Shown here: piece after piece, positions 17,953 through 25,755 of the stretch
Position numbering within the stretch: the stretch's first letter is position 1
Layout of the letters: each line of letters starts with the position of its first letter
Assembly (NCBI GenBank): GCA_005239165.1
Contig: RAPG01000011.1
Span: 1-64,000 of the forward strand
Source of the DNA: Allopusillimonas ginsengisoli
Lineage (GTDB): Bacteria > Pseudomonadota > Gammaproteobacteria > Burkholderiales > Burkholderiaceae_B
Direction: 5' to 3'
Length of the DNA: 64,000 bases
The notes under the pieces: model-generated
Told to the model about the DNA's origin: nothing
Databases searched by the model: none
Seen by the model: only the letters and a program-made list of their open reading frames with translations
Position numbers and translations under genes: made by a program

Positions 17953-18402
17953 TCAGGCGGCCATCTTCCAGCCGGTGCCGGTATCTTCAAACACGGCCTT
18001 CTTTTCCCGATGGGTCCGATCCAAGTCAACGAGCCGGTCCACCATTTCTCGCAACTTCACGTTTCCATCCAGAAATTCCAGATAAAACGCACGCATCAAG
18101 CGGTCATAACCAACCGGCATACGCCCATGCCGCTCCCACAACGAAACGGTTTGCTCAGTCGAACCAAGCATATCAGCCAAGCGCTTTTGCGACATGCCCA
18201 TTTCTTTTCTCAAAAAGCGCACTTCCGTCCCGGTTAGTTTGGGCTTGCGGGCAAGGCTGCGCCCTATCACCTGATGCAGTTGGTCAACATCATGGATCGC
18301 CACCGCCTCTTCGCCGCCGACATCACGCACCTTGTAGCCATTGGCAAGCCACACGTTGCGTAATCCTGATTCGGTATAGTGGTACATAACACTCTCACTC
18401 AT
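17953..18402 (-). CDS. HTH antitoxin, MqsA/HigA-like
   Basis: The 149-residue protein has an N-terminal region beginning MSESVMYHYTESGLRNVWL and a central XRE helix-turn-helix (about 75-125; 'EVRFLRKEMGMSQKRLADML' then 'TEQTVSLWERHGRMP'). 'GLRNVWLANGY' followed by an HTH is the layout of MqsA-like antitoxins that have lost the N-terminal zinc cysteines. The start at 18402 overlaps the stop of the upstream toxin-like gene as TGATG, so the pair is translationally coupled with the toxin first. It should repress the operon through the palindrome at 18714-18732. Confidence 0.85.
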   Translation of the reverse strand: MSESVMYHYTESGLRNVWLANGYKVRDVGGEEAVAIHDVDQLHQVIGRSLARKPKLTGTEVRFLRKEMGMSQKRLADMLGSTEQTVSLWERHGRMPVGYDRLMRAFYLEFLDGNVKLREMVDRLVDLDRTHREKKAVFEDTGTGWKMAA

Positions 18403-18689
18403 CAAAATACTGTCACAACAGCAATCCAATCTCCACTCTCGTCACGATGCAAAGCTGCTGCAACGCTAACTTCGTCGCCCGCCCAGCGATGCTGCAGGGT
18501 ACATTTCCACGCCCCATTAATGTCCTGATGAGCGCCCTCTGAAATAAAGCCCTTGCGTAAGCAAGTTAGAACCTGCGTAAGCGTAATACGGCGCTGACGC
18601 ATTCGCTTTTTTGCATGCAGCGTCACAAAAACGTTGCAAGAGTCTTGCGCTAATTTTCGAATGATACGAACCATAGTCGCGTCATTCAT
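18402..18689 (-). CDS. DUF4258 toxin-like protein
   Basis: About 95 residues from the Met at 18689. The 'CNVFVTLHAKKRMRQRRITL' segment and 'VLTCLRKGFISEGAHQDINGAWKCTLQHRWAGDEV...VAAALH' are the DUF4258 pattern (conserved H-x-x-x-R-M-x-x-R), a small fold that appears as the toxin in type II systems next to HTH antitoxins. By family this is probably an RNase-like toxin; not shown here. The open frame continues upstream to 18749, but a sigma70-like promoter and operator lie inside that extension (18714-18749), so a downstream start is more likely. Alternatives are the Met codons at 18707 or 18674. Confidence 0.75.
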   Translation of the reverse strand: MNDATMVRIIRKLAQDSCNVFVTLHAKKRMRQRRITLTQVLTCLRKGFISEGAHQDINGAWKCTLQHRWAGDEVSVAAALHRDESGDWIAVVTVF

Positions 18690-18713
18690 CCTGAGTGGTA
18701 CCGGGTCAATCAT

Positions 18714-18749
18714 ACCCATAATTATTATGGGTGTTGAAAATTGCGTCAA
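18714..18749 (-). promoter_or_regulatory. promoter with overlapping operator of the toxin-antitoxin operon
   Basis: On the minus strand, TTGACG (18749-18744) and AATAAT (18726-18721) are 17 bp apart, each 5/6 matching sigma70 consensus. A perfect 9-bp inverted repeat with one central base (ACCCATAAT-T-ATTATGGGT, 18714-18732) covers the -10. A symmetric site over the promoter is what an autoregulating HTH antitoxin would bind. Confidence 0.7.
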
Positions 18750-19089
18750 GCTTTGATGTGCAGTCTGCGGCCGCGCAACATTCCAGCGCGGCGCTGAGGC
18801 AACTGGAAGCCTTCTTTATCGACTGAGGGGATCAATGAATACCGCGCCTGCCATAGAGATAAGCGGACAGGCGCTCACGGGCAGAGCAAGGCACCCAGGT
18901 GGCGTGCTACTTTTCGTACTGAAATTATTGGACGACTGGAGAATTACCTACCTGACAGCAGGCAACCTGCCTGCTGGACACTGCGCGCAGCGAGTAGGTG
19001 TTGTCACGATTAAGGCACAGCAACAGCTTAAGCAGCTAATGGCTACCGGCCGAAAACTCCATAACATGTTGATTAACAAAAATATGTTA
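18750..19089. other. island interior without a convincing gene
   Basis: A 98-codon open frame (18835-19131) has a good GAGGGG ribosome-binding site, but its end reads through the tRNA and it shows no family likeness. The segment is otherwise empty and may be the remains of a lost integrase end. Confidence 0.4.
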
Positions 19090-19122
19090 TGGTCCGCCCT
19101 GCAGGGCTCGAACCTGCGACCT
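19090..19122. repeat. proximal att-like copy inside tRNA-Arg
   Basis: The 3' 33 bases of the tRNA gene, identical to 17889-17921. Confidence 0.8.
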
Positions 19123-19166
19123 ACGGCTTAGAAGGCCGTTGCTCTATCCAGCTGAGCTAAGGGCGG
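19090..19166 (-). tRNA. tRNA-Arg(UCU)
   Basis: Read on the minus strand: acceptor CCGCCCT pairs perfectly with AGGGCGG; D-arm GCTC/GAGC; anticodon arm ACGGC-CTTCTAA-GCCGT gives anticodon UCU; T-arm GCAGG-TTCGAGC-CCTGC. The discriminator A and an encoded CCA (19092-19090) are present. All four stems are fully paired. The UCU anticodon reads AGA/AGG arginine codons. Confidence 0.97.
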
Positions 19167-19570
19167 GATGAAAAAACCAGTGCAACTCATAATTATAATG
19201 TGCTGCCGAGTTTGCGTGCGCATACACCCACGAGGGGCACATCATACACAGTACCGGGGCACGGCCACAATAAGCACATGAAAGCCGCTCTATGCATAAC
19301 TGGCCAACCACGTACAAATGGTCAAGCCAGTAAACAAGCCACTGGCGCCGAAGTTTAACCCGTTAACGCCAACAAATGGGCTCCGGCGCATGTCATTTAC
19401 GACGCTTATGCGGAAACTGCCGCTTACCGGGCCCGCCACTTGCTTACAACTTAACCGTTGCATGCACCGCACAGCCGCTCTGTGCGGTGTTCGAACCCCG
19501 CTACAATACCCTGCCTTCTATCATGAAGACCGATGTTAACGTTTTGCCCACTTACTAAATCAAGAATCAC
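19167..19570. other. intergenic region with a perfect hairpin upstream of pldA
   Basis: Bases 19465-19489 form a perfect 10-bp stem (CACCGCACAG / CTGTGCGGTG) with a 5-base loop. It lies just ahead of a TACAAT -10-like element at 19502-19507 that would serve pldA. The hairpin could be an operator or the terminator of a small upstream transcript. No gene seen otherwise. Confidence 0.45.
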
Positions 19571-20875
19571 ATGGCGATTTCACTCAGACATCTTTCCGGC
19601 GCGCTCTTTCTTTCGGCCGCACTTCTGGGCTCAGGTCCCGCTCTCGGGGGCATTAGCTATAAGCTTGAGCAGGCGCACGCTTCAGCCGGAGAAACTGTCG
19701 ACATTACGGCAGTGCTTTTTAATGACGGCGACAATGCGCTCCAGTATTCAGCGCCCGAAAACCTCGTCATCCAGTGGCGCACCCAGGATGGCCAGCCCAT
19801 TCGTAGCCTGGCCTACCTGGCTGGCGGCGGCGGGTCGGTGACAGTGCCGGTCAACACCTTTGTGAAAATTGCCTGGAAAGCCGTAGTGCCCAATGCGGTG
19901 CACGGTCTTCAGGCCGTCAACATCGAAGGCACGTCTACCATGCTGGCGCTGGACACCAGCCCGCTAGATAAAAGCGCAATTGCCGGCACGCCAGCCGCTG
20001 TACCTGTCGTGGACGCCGGGGCATCCCGTGTTCAAGGCCAGACCGACCCGACGCTACCCACCAATGTTGTGGTAGCGGCAGGAGCATCGCCTGACAACGG
20101 GCCTGCACCCAGCAACACTATCATCATGGCCCGCCCTTCATCAGATGGGTTCGACCGGTTTCGCAATGCCATCTCGCCTTACGAGCCCATTTATTTTGAC
20201 GCAGGCAGAAACCACGGGCGCACCGACGCACGGTTTCAGATCAGCTTCAAGTACCGCTTATTTCAGCCCAAAGACCCAACCAACCCAGACTTCATCGACA
20301 ACTTGTATCTGGGGTACACACAAACATCGTTGTGGGACTTGTCCGCCGAATCGCATCCCTTTGTCGACACGTCATTCAAACCGAGCCTGTTCTGGCATAA
20401 AGATGCGTTGTGGTTTTCACCTGAGAAAAGCGCGTTTCTTGGCCTGGCCACAGGTGTAGAACATGAATCTAATGGCAAAGACGGTGACGACTCACGTGCC
20501 ATCAATTTTGGCTACATTCAACCTGAGTTCAATTACCGGTTTGACGGCGGCGGCACGCTCACGTTTGCACCAAAGGTAAAGGCATACTTTGGCAGCGGCG
20601 ATAAAAACCCTGACTACGCCGACTATGCCGGCCATATCGACTGGAAACTGCGCTTTGCCCAGGATAACGGAATAGTACTGTCAGGCCTGTACCGCGAAGG
20701 CAAAGGCGGGCGCAACAGCACCCAGCTCGAGGCGGCATGGCCACTGCGCCGCACCTTCCTGAACATGAATGGCTATCTGCATGTGCAGTACTTCAAAGGA
20801 TACGGCCAGACCATACTGGGATACAACCAGAAATCTGACTCGCAATTCAGAGTGGGGCTGGCGTTCATTCCCTGA
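19571..20875 (+). CDS. pldA: outer-membrane phospholipase A
   Basis: The 434-residue precursor has a signal peptide (about 1-26, ending after GPALG) and an N-terminal extra domain of about 130 residues not found in E. coli PldA (289 aa); then comes the 12-strand OMPLA barrel. The catalytic triad is clear: His298 and Ser300 in GVEHESNGKDG, with Asn312 exactly 12 residues after the Ser, as in E. coli His142/Ser144/Asn156. 'ISPYEPIYFDAGRN' is the usual N-terminal strand of the barrel, and the protein ends in an outer-membrane terminal beta-strand (FRVGLAFIP). It hydrolyses outer-leaflet phospholipids, using Ca2+ and dimerisation, when membrane asymmetry is lost. Single gene. Confidence 0.95.
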   Translation: MAISLRHLSGALFLSAALLGSGPALGGISYKLEQAHASAGETVDITAVLFNDGDNALQYSAPENLVIQWRTQDGQPIRSLAYLAGGGGSVTVPVNTFVKIAWKAVVPNAVHGLQAVNIEGTSTMLALDTSPLDKSAIAGTPAAVPVVDAGASRVQGQTDPTLPTNVVVAAGASPDNGPAPSNTIIMARPSSDGFDRFRNAISPYEPIYFDAGRNHGRTDARFQISFKYRLFQPKDPTNPDFIDNLYLGYTQTSLWDLSAESHPFVDTSFKPSLFWHKDALWFSPEKSAFLGLATGVEHESNGKDGDDSRAINFGYIQPEFNYRFDGGGTLTFAPKVKAYFGSGDKNPDYADYAGHIDWKLRFAQDNGIVLSGLYREGKGGRNSTQLEAAWPLRRTFLNMNGYLHVQYFKGYGQTILGYNQKSDSQFRVGLAFIP

Positions 20876-20885
20876 GTACCACTGT

Positions 20886-21848
20886 CTAGCCCCGCAGTCG
20901 TCGGCTGCGGCCTGCGGGTGAGGCAGCCTGATGGCCCTCACCCATGCCTTCGCAGGCATCAAGCAGAAACTGCCTGAATATATCGGCGAGTCCGACGGGC
21001 ACATGGCCTTCAGGCCAAAGCAGCCCTACATCCATTGCAGGGACAGGGTCAGACACCGGTATTGCCATAATTTTCTTGCCTTCAAGCGACCACGGCCGGT
21101 AAACCAGATCCGACAGTATCGCCACGCCAAAACCATAGGCAACCAGACCCCGCAATGCCTCGAGTGAACTGGTGCGCATGGCAATTTTCAGGGCTTGCTC
21201 GCCTTTCGACCAAAGCTTGCTGATGGCCATATCGGCATCATCGACAGTTAGCAAAACCTGTGGATGCTCAGCAATGTCGTCCAGACTTACCACCGCCTGC
21301 GATGCTAATGGGTGCCCCACGCCAGCCCAAAGCCTGCGGCGCGAGCGTACCAGCAGACGGTGCCCGTACTGGTCCAGGTTTTCAATATTGGACAGCAGCC
21401 CTATACCGAGATCAATGCTTCCCTCTTGCAGTGCCGTCTCAAGCCTGGGCCTGTCCATATCCACAAGATCAATTTCGACCCCGGGATAACTGCGCTTAAA
21501 GCGGCTGAGCAGGTCTGGCAAAAAATAACCAAGCACTGTGTAAGTCGCCGCGATCCGCAATGTACCTTGTACCGATTGCGGCAACAGGCTCGCATGCCTC
21601 ATGGCATCGTTGACGGCATCCATTACATGGCGAGCATGATGGAAGAAGACCTGGCCCTCCGCCGTCAGGGCAACCCCATGTGGCAACCGCTCAAAAAGCC
21701 TGACTTTGAGCTGACGTTCCAGACTTTGCACCGCGCCCGTAATGGCCGACTGCGATACGTTCTCGGCCACCGACGCAGAGGAAAACTGCCCTGTCGTCGC
21801 GGCCGCAATGAAATACCGGAATTGCCGCAGCGTTACTTCGTCTTTCAT
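20886..21848 (-). CDS. LysR-family regulator
   Basis: The 320-residue protein has an N-terminal winged HTH (about 8-65; 'LRQFRYFIAAATTGQFSSAS' and 'NVSQSAITGAVQSLERQLKVRLFERL') and a LysR substrate-binding domain. It is divergent from the indolepyruvate oxidoreductase gene, 110 bp away, so that gene is its probable target. The inducer is unknown. The C-terminal tail is Arg/Gly-rich and longer than usual (AASPAGRSRRLRG). Confidence 0.93.
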   Translation of the reverse strand: MKDEVTLRQFRYFIAAATTGQFSSASVAENVSQSAITGAVQSLERQLKVRLFERLPHGVALTAEGQVFFHHARHVMDAVNDAMRHASLLPQSVQGTLRIAATYTVLGYFLPDLLSRFKRSYPGVEIDLVDMDRPRLETALQEGSIDLGIGLLSNIENLDQYGHRLLVRSRRRLWAGVGHPLASQAVVSLDDIAEHPQVLLTVDDADMAISKLWSKGEQALKIAMRTSSLEALRGLVAYGFGVAILSDLVYRPWSLEGKKIMAIPVSDPVPAMDVGLLWPEGHVPVGLADIFRQFLLDACEGMGEGHQAASPAGRSRRLRG

Positions 21849-21958
21849 CTGATTTTCTGATACCTGATAGCTGAAAATTTGATTTTACGATAACACCGCA
21901 AACTCATACACTTGGGCGATACTCAAATACAAATGACCGAACACAGGAGACAGGTCTA

Positions 21959-24900
21959 ATGAACGCCCCTCTTGACGCTGCGGTGCTCAAAGCACTCGCC
22001 ACCACCAGTCTGGACGACAAATACACGCTCGAACGCGGCAGAGCCTACATGAGCGGAACACAGGCTTTGGTGCGCCTGCCCATGCTGCAAAAAGCCCGGG
22101 ACCGTGCGACAGGTCTTAACACGGCGGGCTTTATTTCGGGCTATCGTGGCTCTCCGCTAGGCGCCATTGACCAGGCACTCTGGAAGGCCAAGTCACACCT
22201 GAAAGAAAACGACATTGTCTTTCAGCCGGGTCTTAATGAAGACCTGGCGGCCACCTCGGTATGGGGCACACAGCAGGTTACGCTTTACCCCGACGCCACC
22301 CGCGACGGCGTGTTTGGCATGTGGTACGGCAAAGGCCCGGGCGTGGACCGCAGCATGGATGTATTCAAACACGCCAACGCTGCGGGCACCGCGCCTCACG
22401 GTGGTGTGCTGGTGCTGGCGGGCGACGACCACGGTGCCAAATCATCAACCGTGGCGCACCAGTCAGAACACGATCTGATTGCTGCAGGCATCCCTGTGCT
22501 CTACCCCTCCAATGTCCAGGAGTATCTTGACTACGGGCTGCATGGCTGGGCCATGAGCCGCTACACCGGTTTGTGGGTGGCCATGAAGTGCGTGACCGAG
22601 GTTGTCGAGTCTACCGCTTCAGTCGACATTGATCCGGATCGGGCTCAAATTGTTATTCCGACTGATTTTGAGATGCCTGAAGGCGGTCTCAACATACGCT
22701 GGCCAGATCCTCCGCTAGATCAAGAGGCCAGGCTGGTTGACTATAAGTGGTACGCGGCGTTGGCGTATGTGCGCGCCAATAAGTTAAACCGCATCGTCAT
22801 TGATTCACCTACCCCGCGTTTTGGCATCATGACGGCGGGCAAGGCCTATCTCGATACCCGGCAGGCGCTAGCTGATCTGGGGCTCGATGACGCAGCCTGT
22901 GCGCTGGCAGGCATACGAGTCATGAAGGTAGGCTGCGTCTGGCCGCTGAATGCCCAGGATGCTCATGATTTTGCACATGGTCTGGATGAAATTCTGGTCG
23001 TCGAAGAAAAACGCCAGATCATGGAATACGCATTAAAAGAAGAGCTATACAACTGGAACGATGCTGTACGTCCCAAGGTATTTGGCAAGTTTGACGAAAA
23101 AGACAATGCTGGTGGCGAATGGTCTGTGCCGCGCGGTCAGTGGCTGCTTCCGGCCCGCGCCGAGTTGTCGCCTGCGCTTATTGCAAAAGCCATCGCTACC
23201 CGTCTTAAAAAGCTTAATCTTCCCGTGGAGCTTAGAGCACGCATTGATGCGCGCGTAGCCATTATTGAGGCGAAAGAGCGGGAGGACAACACACCATCCA
23301 GCGTCGGCGAGCGCAAGCCCTGGTTCTGCTCAGGTTGCCCGCACAATACATCAACGCGCGTCCCCGAAGGTTCGCGCGCTCTGGCAGGCATCGGCTGCCA
23401 CTACATGACCATATGGATGGATCGCAAGACGGAGACATTCAGCCACATGGGCGGCGAAGGCGCAGCCTGGATAGGCCAGCATCATTTCACGTCTGAAAAG
23501 CATGTTTTTGCCAATATTGGCGATGGCACGTATTTTCATTCAGGCTTGCTGGCCATACGCGCGGCCATTGCCTCCAATGCCAATATCACCTACAAAATTC
23601 TGTACAACGACGCCGTTGCCATGACGGGTGGCCAGCCCGTCGACGGCGTGCTCAAGGTCACCGACGTCATCGCCCAGGTACATGCGGAAGGTGCACGCAA
23701 AGTCGTGGTGGTAACCGACGAACCAGAAAAATATAAAGGCATGCAGTTGCCGGGTGACCCACCCGTCTACCATCGGGATGAACTCGATCGCGTGCAACGC
23801 GAGCTGCGCGAAGTCGAGGGAACCTCTGTATTGGTCTATGACCAGACCTGTGCCACCGAAAAACGTCGCCGGCGTAAGCGCGGCACGTATCCAGACCCGG
23901 CCCGCCGAATATTCATCAATGATGCCGTATGCGAAGGCTGTGGCGACTGCTCGGTAAAGTCCAACTGCCTGTCTGTCGAACCACTAGAAACGCCTTTTGG
24001 TACCAAGCGCCGCATCAACCAGTCGTCCTGCAATAAAGATTTCTCCTGCGTAAACGGCTTCTGTCCGAGCTTTGTCACGGCAGAAGGCGCACAGGTGAAA
24101 AAACCTGTACGTCAGCAAGCCAGCGTTGACACTGCACTAACCGATAACCTGCCCATGCCGGAACTGCCGACTATCAACACCACTTATGGTGTGATCGTTA
24201 CCGGTATCGGCGGTACAGGCGTCGTAACCATAGGTGGCCTGCTGGGCATGGCCTCACATCTTGAAAACAAAGGTGTGACGGTACTCGACATGGCAGGCCT
24301 GGCGCAGAAAGGCGGCGCCGTACTCAGCCACGTGCAGATCGCCGCACGGCCTGAAGACATACACGCCACTCGCATCGCTACCGGTGAGGCCCGGCTAATC
24401 ATCGGTTGCGATGCGCTTGTCACAACATCTACCGAGGTGTTGTCTAAAGCGCTCAAAGGCACAACGCGCGCAGCGGTAAACAATGCGCCTACACCCACCG
24501 CCGAATTCATATCCAATCCGCAGTGGAAATTTCCGGCGCAGTCGGCAGTACACCAGCTCACCGAAGCCATGGGTGAAGAATGCAAATTTCTGGATGCCAA
24601 CACACTGGCGTTGGGGCTGTTGGGCGATGCCATCTACGCCAACCCGTTGTTGCTGGGCTTTTCCTGGCAGCAAGGCTGGGTGCCCCTGTCTTACGAAAGC
24701 CTGTTGCGCGCCATTGAGCTTAATGGCGTAAAAGTTGAAGAGAACCTGGCCGCCTTTGAATGGGGCCGTGCAGTTGCACATCACGGCGTAGCGGCAGTGA
24801 GCCGCGGCCTGCCGCGCCTGCGCGCCAAGGCCGAAGTGGTAAGCATGCCGGAGTCGCTGGCGCAGAGCATACAGCGCAATATCGACCATCTCACCGCCTA

Positions 24901-25522
24901 CCAGAACGGCTCCTATGCGCAACGGTATCAGCAGGCTGTTGAGCGCGTACAGCAAAAAGAAGCCGCCCTGCCCTCGGGCAAAAGCCAGCGGCTTTCCAAG
25001 GCAGTGGCGAACAACCTCGCCAAATTGATGACCTACAAAGACGAGTATGAGGTTGCCCGCCTGTACACCGACCCCGTTTTCCTGGAAAAACTTCACAATG
25101 AGTTTGAAGGTGAACCCGGCCGCGACTATGCCTTGCACATTCACCTGGCCCCACCCATGCTCGCCAAGAAGAACGATAAGGGTGAGCTTGTCAAAAAAAC
25201 CTATGGCCCGTGGATGATGAAGGCTTTTACCGTGCTGACACGCTTTAAAGGGCTGCGCGGCACCCCTTTTGATCTGTTTGGAAAGACGGAAGAAAGACAG
25301 CAGGAACGCTTGCTGGTGCAACACTATTTTGAACTGCTGGACGAGTTTGCAGATAGCTTGTCGGAACAGAACCTGGCAGCCGCCATACAGTTGGCCGAAC
25401 TGCCGGACACCATACGCGGGTTCGGGCATGTTAAAGAGAAGAACATGCAGGCGGCACAATTGCGCCGGGCGGAATTGCTCGACGTTTATCGCAGCGGCAA
25501 GCAGCTGGATCGCGTCGCCTGA
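21959..25522 (+). CDS. indolepyruvate ferredoxin oxidoreductase, single-chain fusion
   Basis: The 1187-residue protein fuses what are separate alpha and beta subunits (IorA/IorB) in archaea. Order: pyrimidine-binding domain (about 25-230), thiamine-diphosphate domain around 460-600 ('GIGCHYMTIWMD', 'ANIGDGTYFHSGLLAIRAA', then the metal-binding 'YNDAVAMTGGQP'), a ferredoxin-like region with CEGCGDCSVKSNC near 660 and CNKDFSCVNGFC near 693, and the C-terminal gamma domain starting 'GVIVTGIGGTGVVTIGGLLG' near 745. It oxidatively decarboxylates aryl or branched 2-oxoacids from amino acid transamination to acyl-CoA, with ferredoxin as acceptor. Fused forms are typical of aerobic Proteobacteria. 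Regulated, by position, by the divergent LysR. Confidence 0.93.
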   Translation: MNAPLDAAVLKALATTSLDDKYTLERGRAYMSGTQALVRLPMLQKARDRATGLNTAGFISGYRGSPLGAIDQALWKAKSHLKENDIVFQPGLNEDLAATSVWGTQQVTLYPDATRDGVFGMWYGKGPGVDRSMDVFKHANAAGTAPHGGVLVLAGDDHGAKSSTVAHQSEHDLIAAGIPVLYPSNVQEYLDYGLHGWAMSRYTGLWVAMKCVTEVVESTASVDIDPDRAQIVIPTDFEMPEGGLNIRWPDPPLDQEARLVDYKWYAALAYVRANKLNRIVIDSPTPRFGIMTAGKAYLDTRQALADLGLDDAACALAGIRVMKVGCVWPLNAQDAHDFAHGLDEILVVEEKRQIMEYALKEELYNWNDAVRPKVFGKFDEKDNAGGEWSVPRGQWLLPARAELSPALIAKAIATRLKKLNLPVELRARIDARVAIIEAKEREDNTPSSVGERKPWFCSGCPHNTSTRVPEGSRALAGIGCHYMTIWMDRKTETFSHMGGEGAAWIGQHHFTSEKHVFANIGDGTYFHSGLLAIRAAIASNANITYKILYNDAVAMTGGQPVDGVLKVTDVIAQVHAEGARKVVVVTDEPEKYKGMQLPGDPPVYHRDELDRVQRELREVEGTSVLVYDQTCATEKRRRRKRGTYPDPARRIFINDAVCEGCGDCSVKSNCLSVEPLETPFGTKRRINQSSCNKDFSCVNGFCPSFVTAEGAQVKKPVRQQASVDTALTDNLPMPELPTINTTYGVIVTGIGGTGVVTIGGLLGMASHLENKGVTVLDMAGLAQKGGAVLSHVQIAARPEDIHATRIATGEARLIIGCDALVTTSTEVLSKALKGTTRAAVNNAPTPTAEFISNPQWKFPAQSAVHQLTEAMGEECKFLDANTLALGLLGDAIYANPLLLGFSWQQGWVPLSYESLLRAIELNGVKVEENLAAFEWGRAVAHHGVAAVSRGLPRLRAKAEVVSMPESLAQSIQRNIDHLTAYQNGSYAQRYQQAVERVQQKEAALPSGKSQRLSKAVANNLAKLMTYKDEYEVARLYTDPVFLEKLHNEFEGEPGRDYALHIHLAPPMLAKKNDKGELVKKTYGPWMMKAFTVLTRFKGLRGTPFDLFGKTEERQQERLLVQHYFELLDEFADSLSEQNLAAAIQLAELPDTIRGFGHVKEKNMQAAQLRRAELLDVYRSGKQLDRVA

Positions 25523-25568
25523 CACCCATAGCCTCAGTACTGACTTGGGTCAGGCTGAGGCTGGATCA

Positions 25569-25634
25569 GGGTTTGGGTTTGGGTTTGGGTTTGGGTTTGG
25601 GTTTGGGTTTGGGTTTGGGTTTGGGTTTGGGTTT
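25569..25634. repeat. (GGGTTT)11 hexanucleotide tract
   Basis: Eleven perfect tandem copies of GGGTTT on the plus strand, in the non-coding space between the oxidoreductase stop and the double glycosyltransferase. The G-runs spaced by three Ts could fold as G-quadruplexes. Flanks contain degenerate GGTC/GGCT words. Confidence 0.95.
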
Positions 25635-25755
25635 AAGGTCGAGGACCGGACTTATGATTAGCGCCTAACTTGGGCCCCGATTCAGGCTTGACCTGGGGTG
25701 CCAACCTGCGCTTAAGCTCAAGCCACCCATTTAGGCCAAATGCGGAGCTGGCAGT

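Larger units (their letters stand above)
17889..19122. mobile_element. minimal integrated element in tRNA-Arg(UCU), carrying a toxin-antitoxin pair
   Basis: A perfect 33-bp direct repeat of the 3' end of tRNA-Arg bounds a 1.2-kb segment (copies at 17889-17921 and 19090-19122). One copy is part of the intact tRNA, the other is an isolated tRNA 3' fragment. That is the footprint of integration into a tRNA 3' end. Inside are only an HTH antitoxin and a DUF4258 toxin-like gene, with no integrase. This suggests a larger element lost everything but the addictive pair. Confidence 0.6.

Noticed and set aside
18835..19131. 98-codon ORF with good ribosome-binding site inside the tRNA-Arg island
   Set aside because: Its end runs through the tRNA gene, it has no recognisable family and codes mixed low-confidence sequence; kept only as a note.
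24395..25525. 376-codon ORF antisense to the indolepyruvate oxidoreductase
   Set aside because: Lies fully opposite a well-supported gene with clear domains; its protein has no family likeness.
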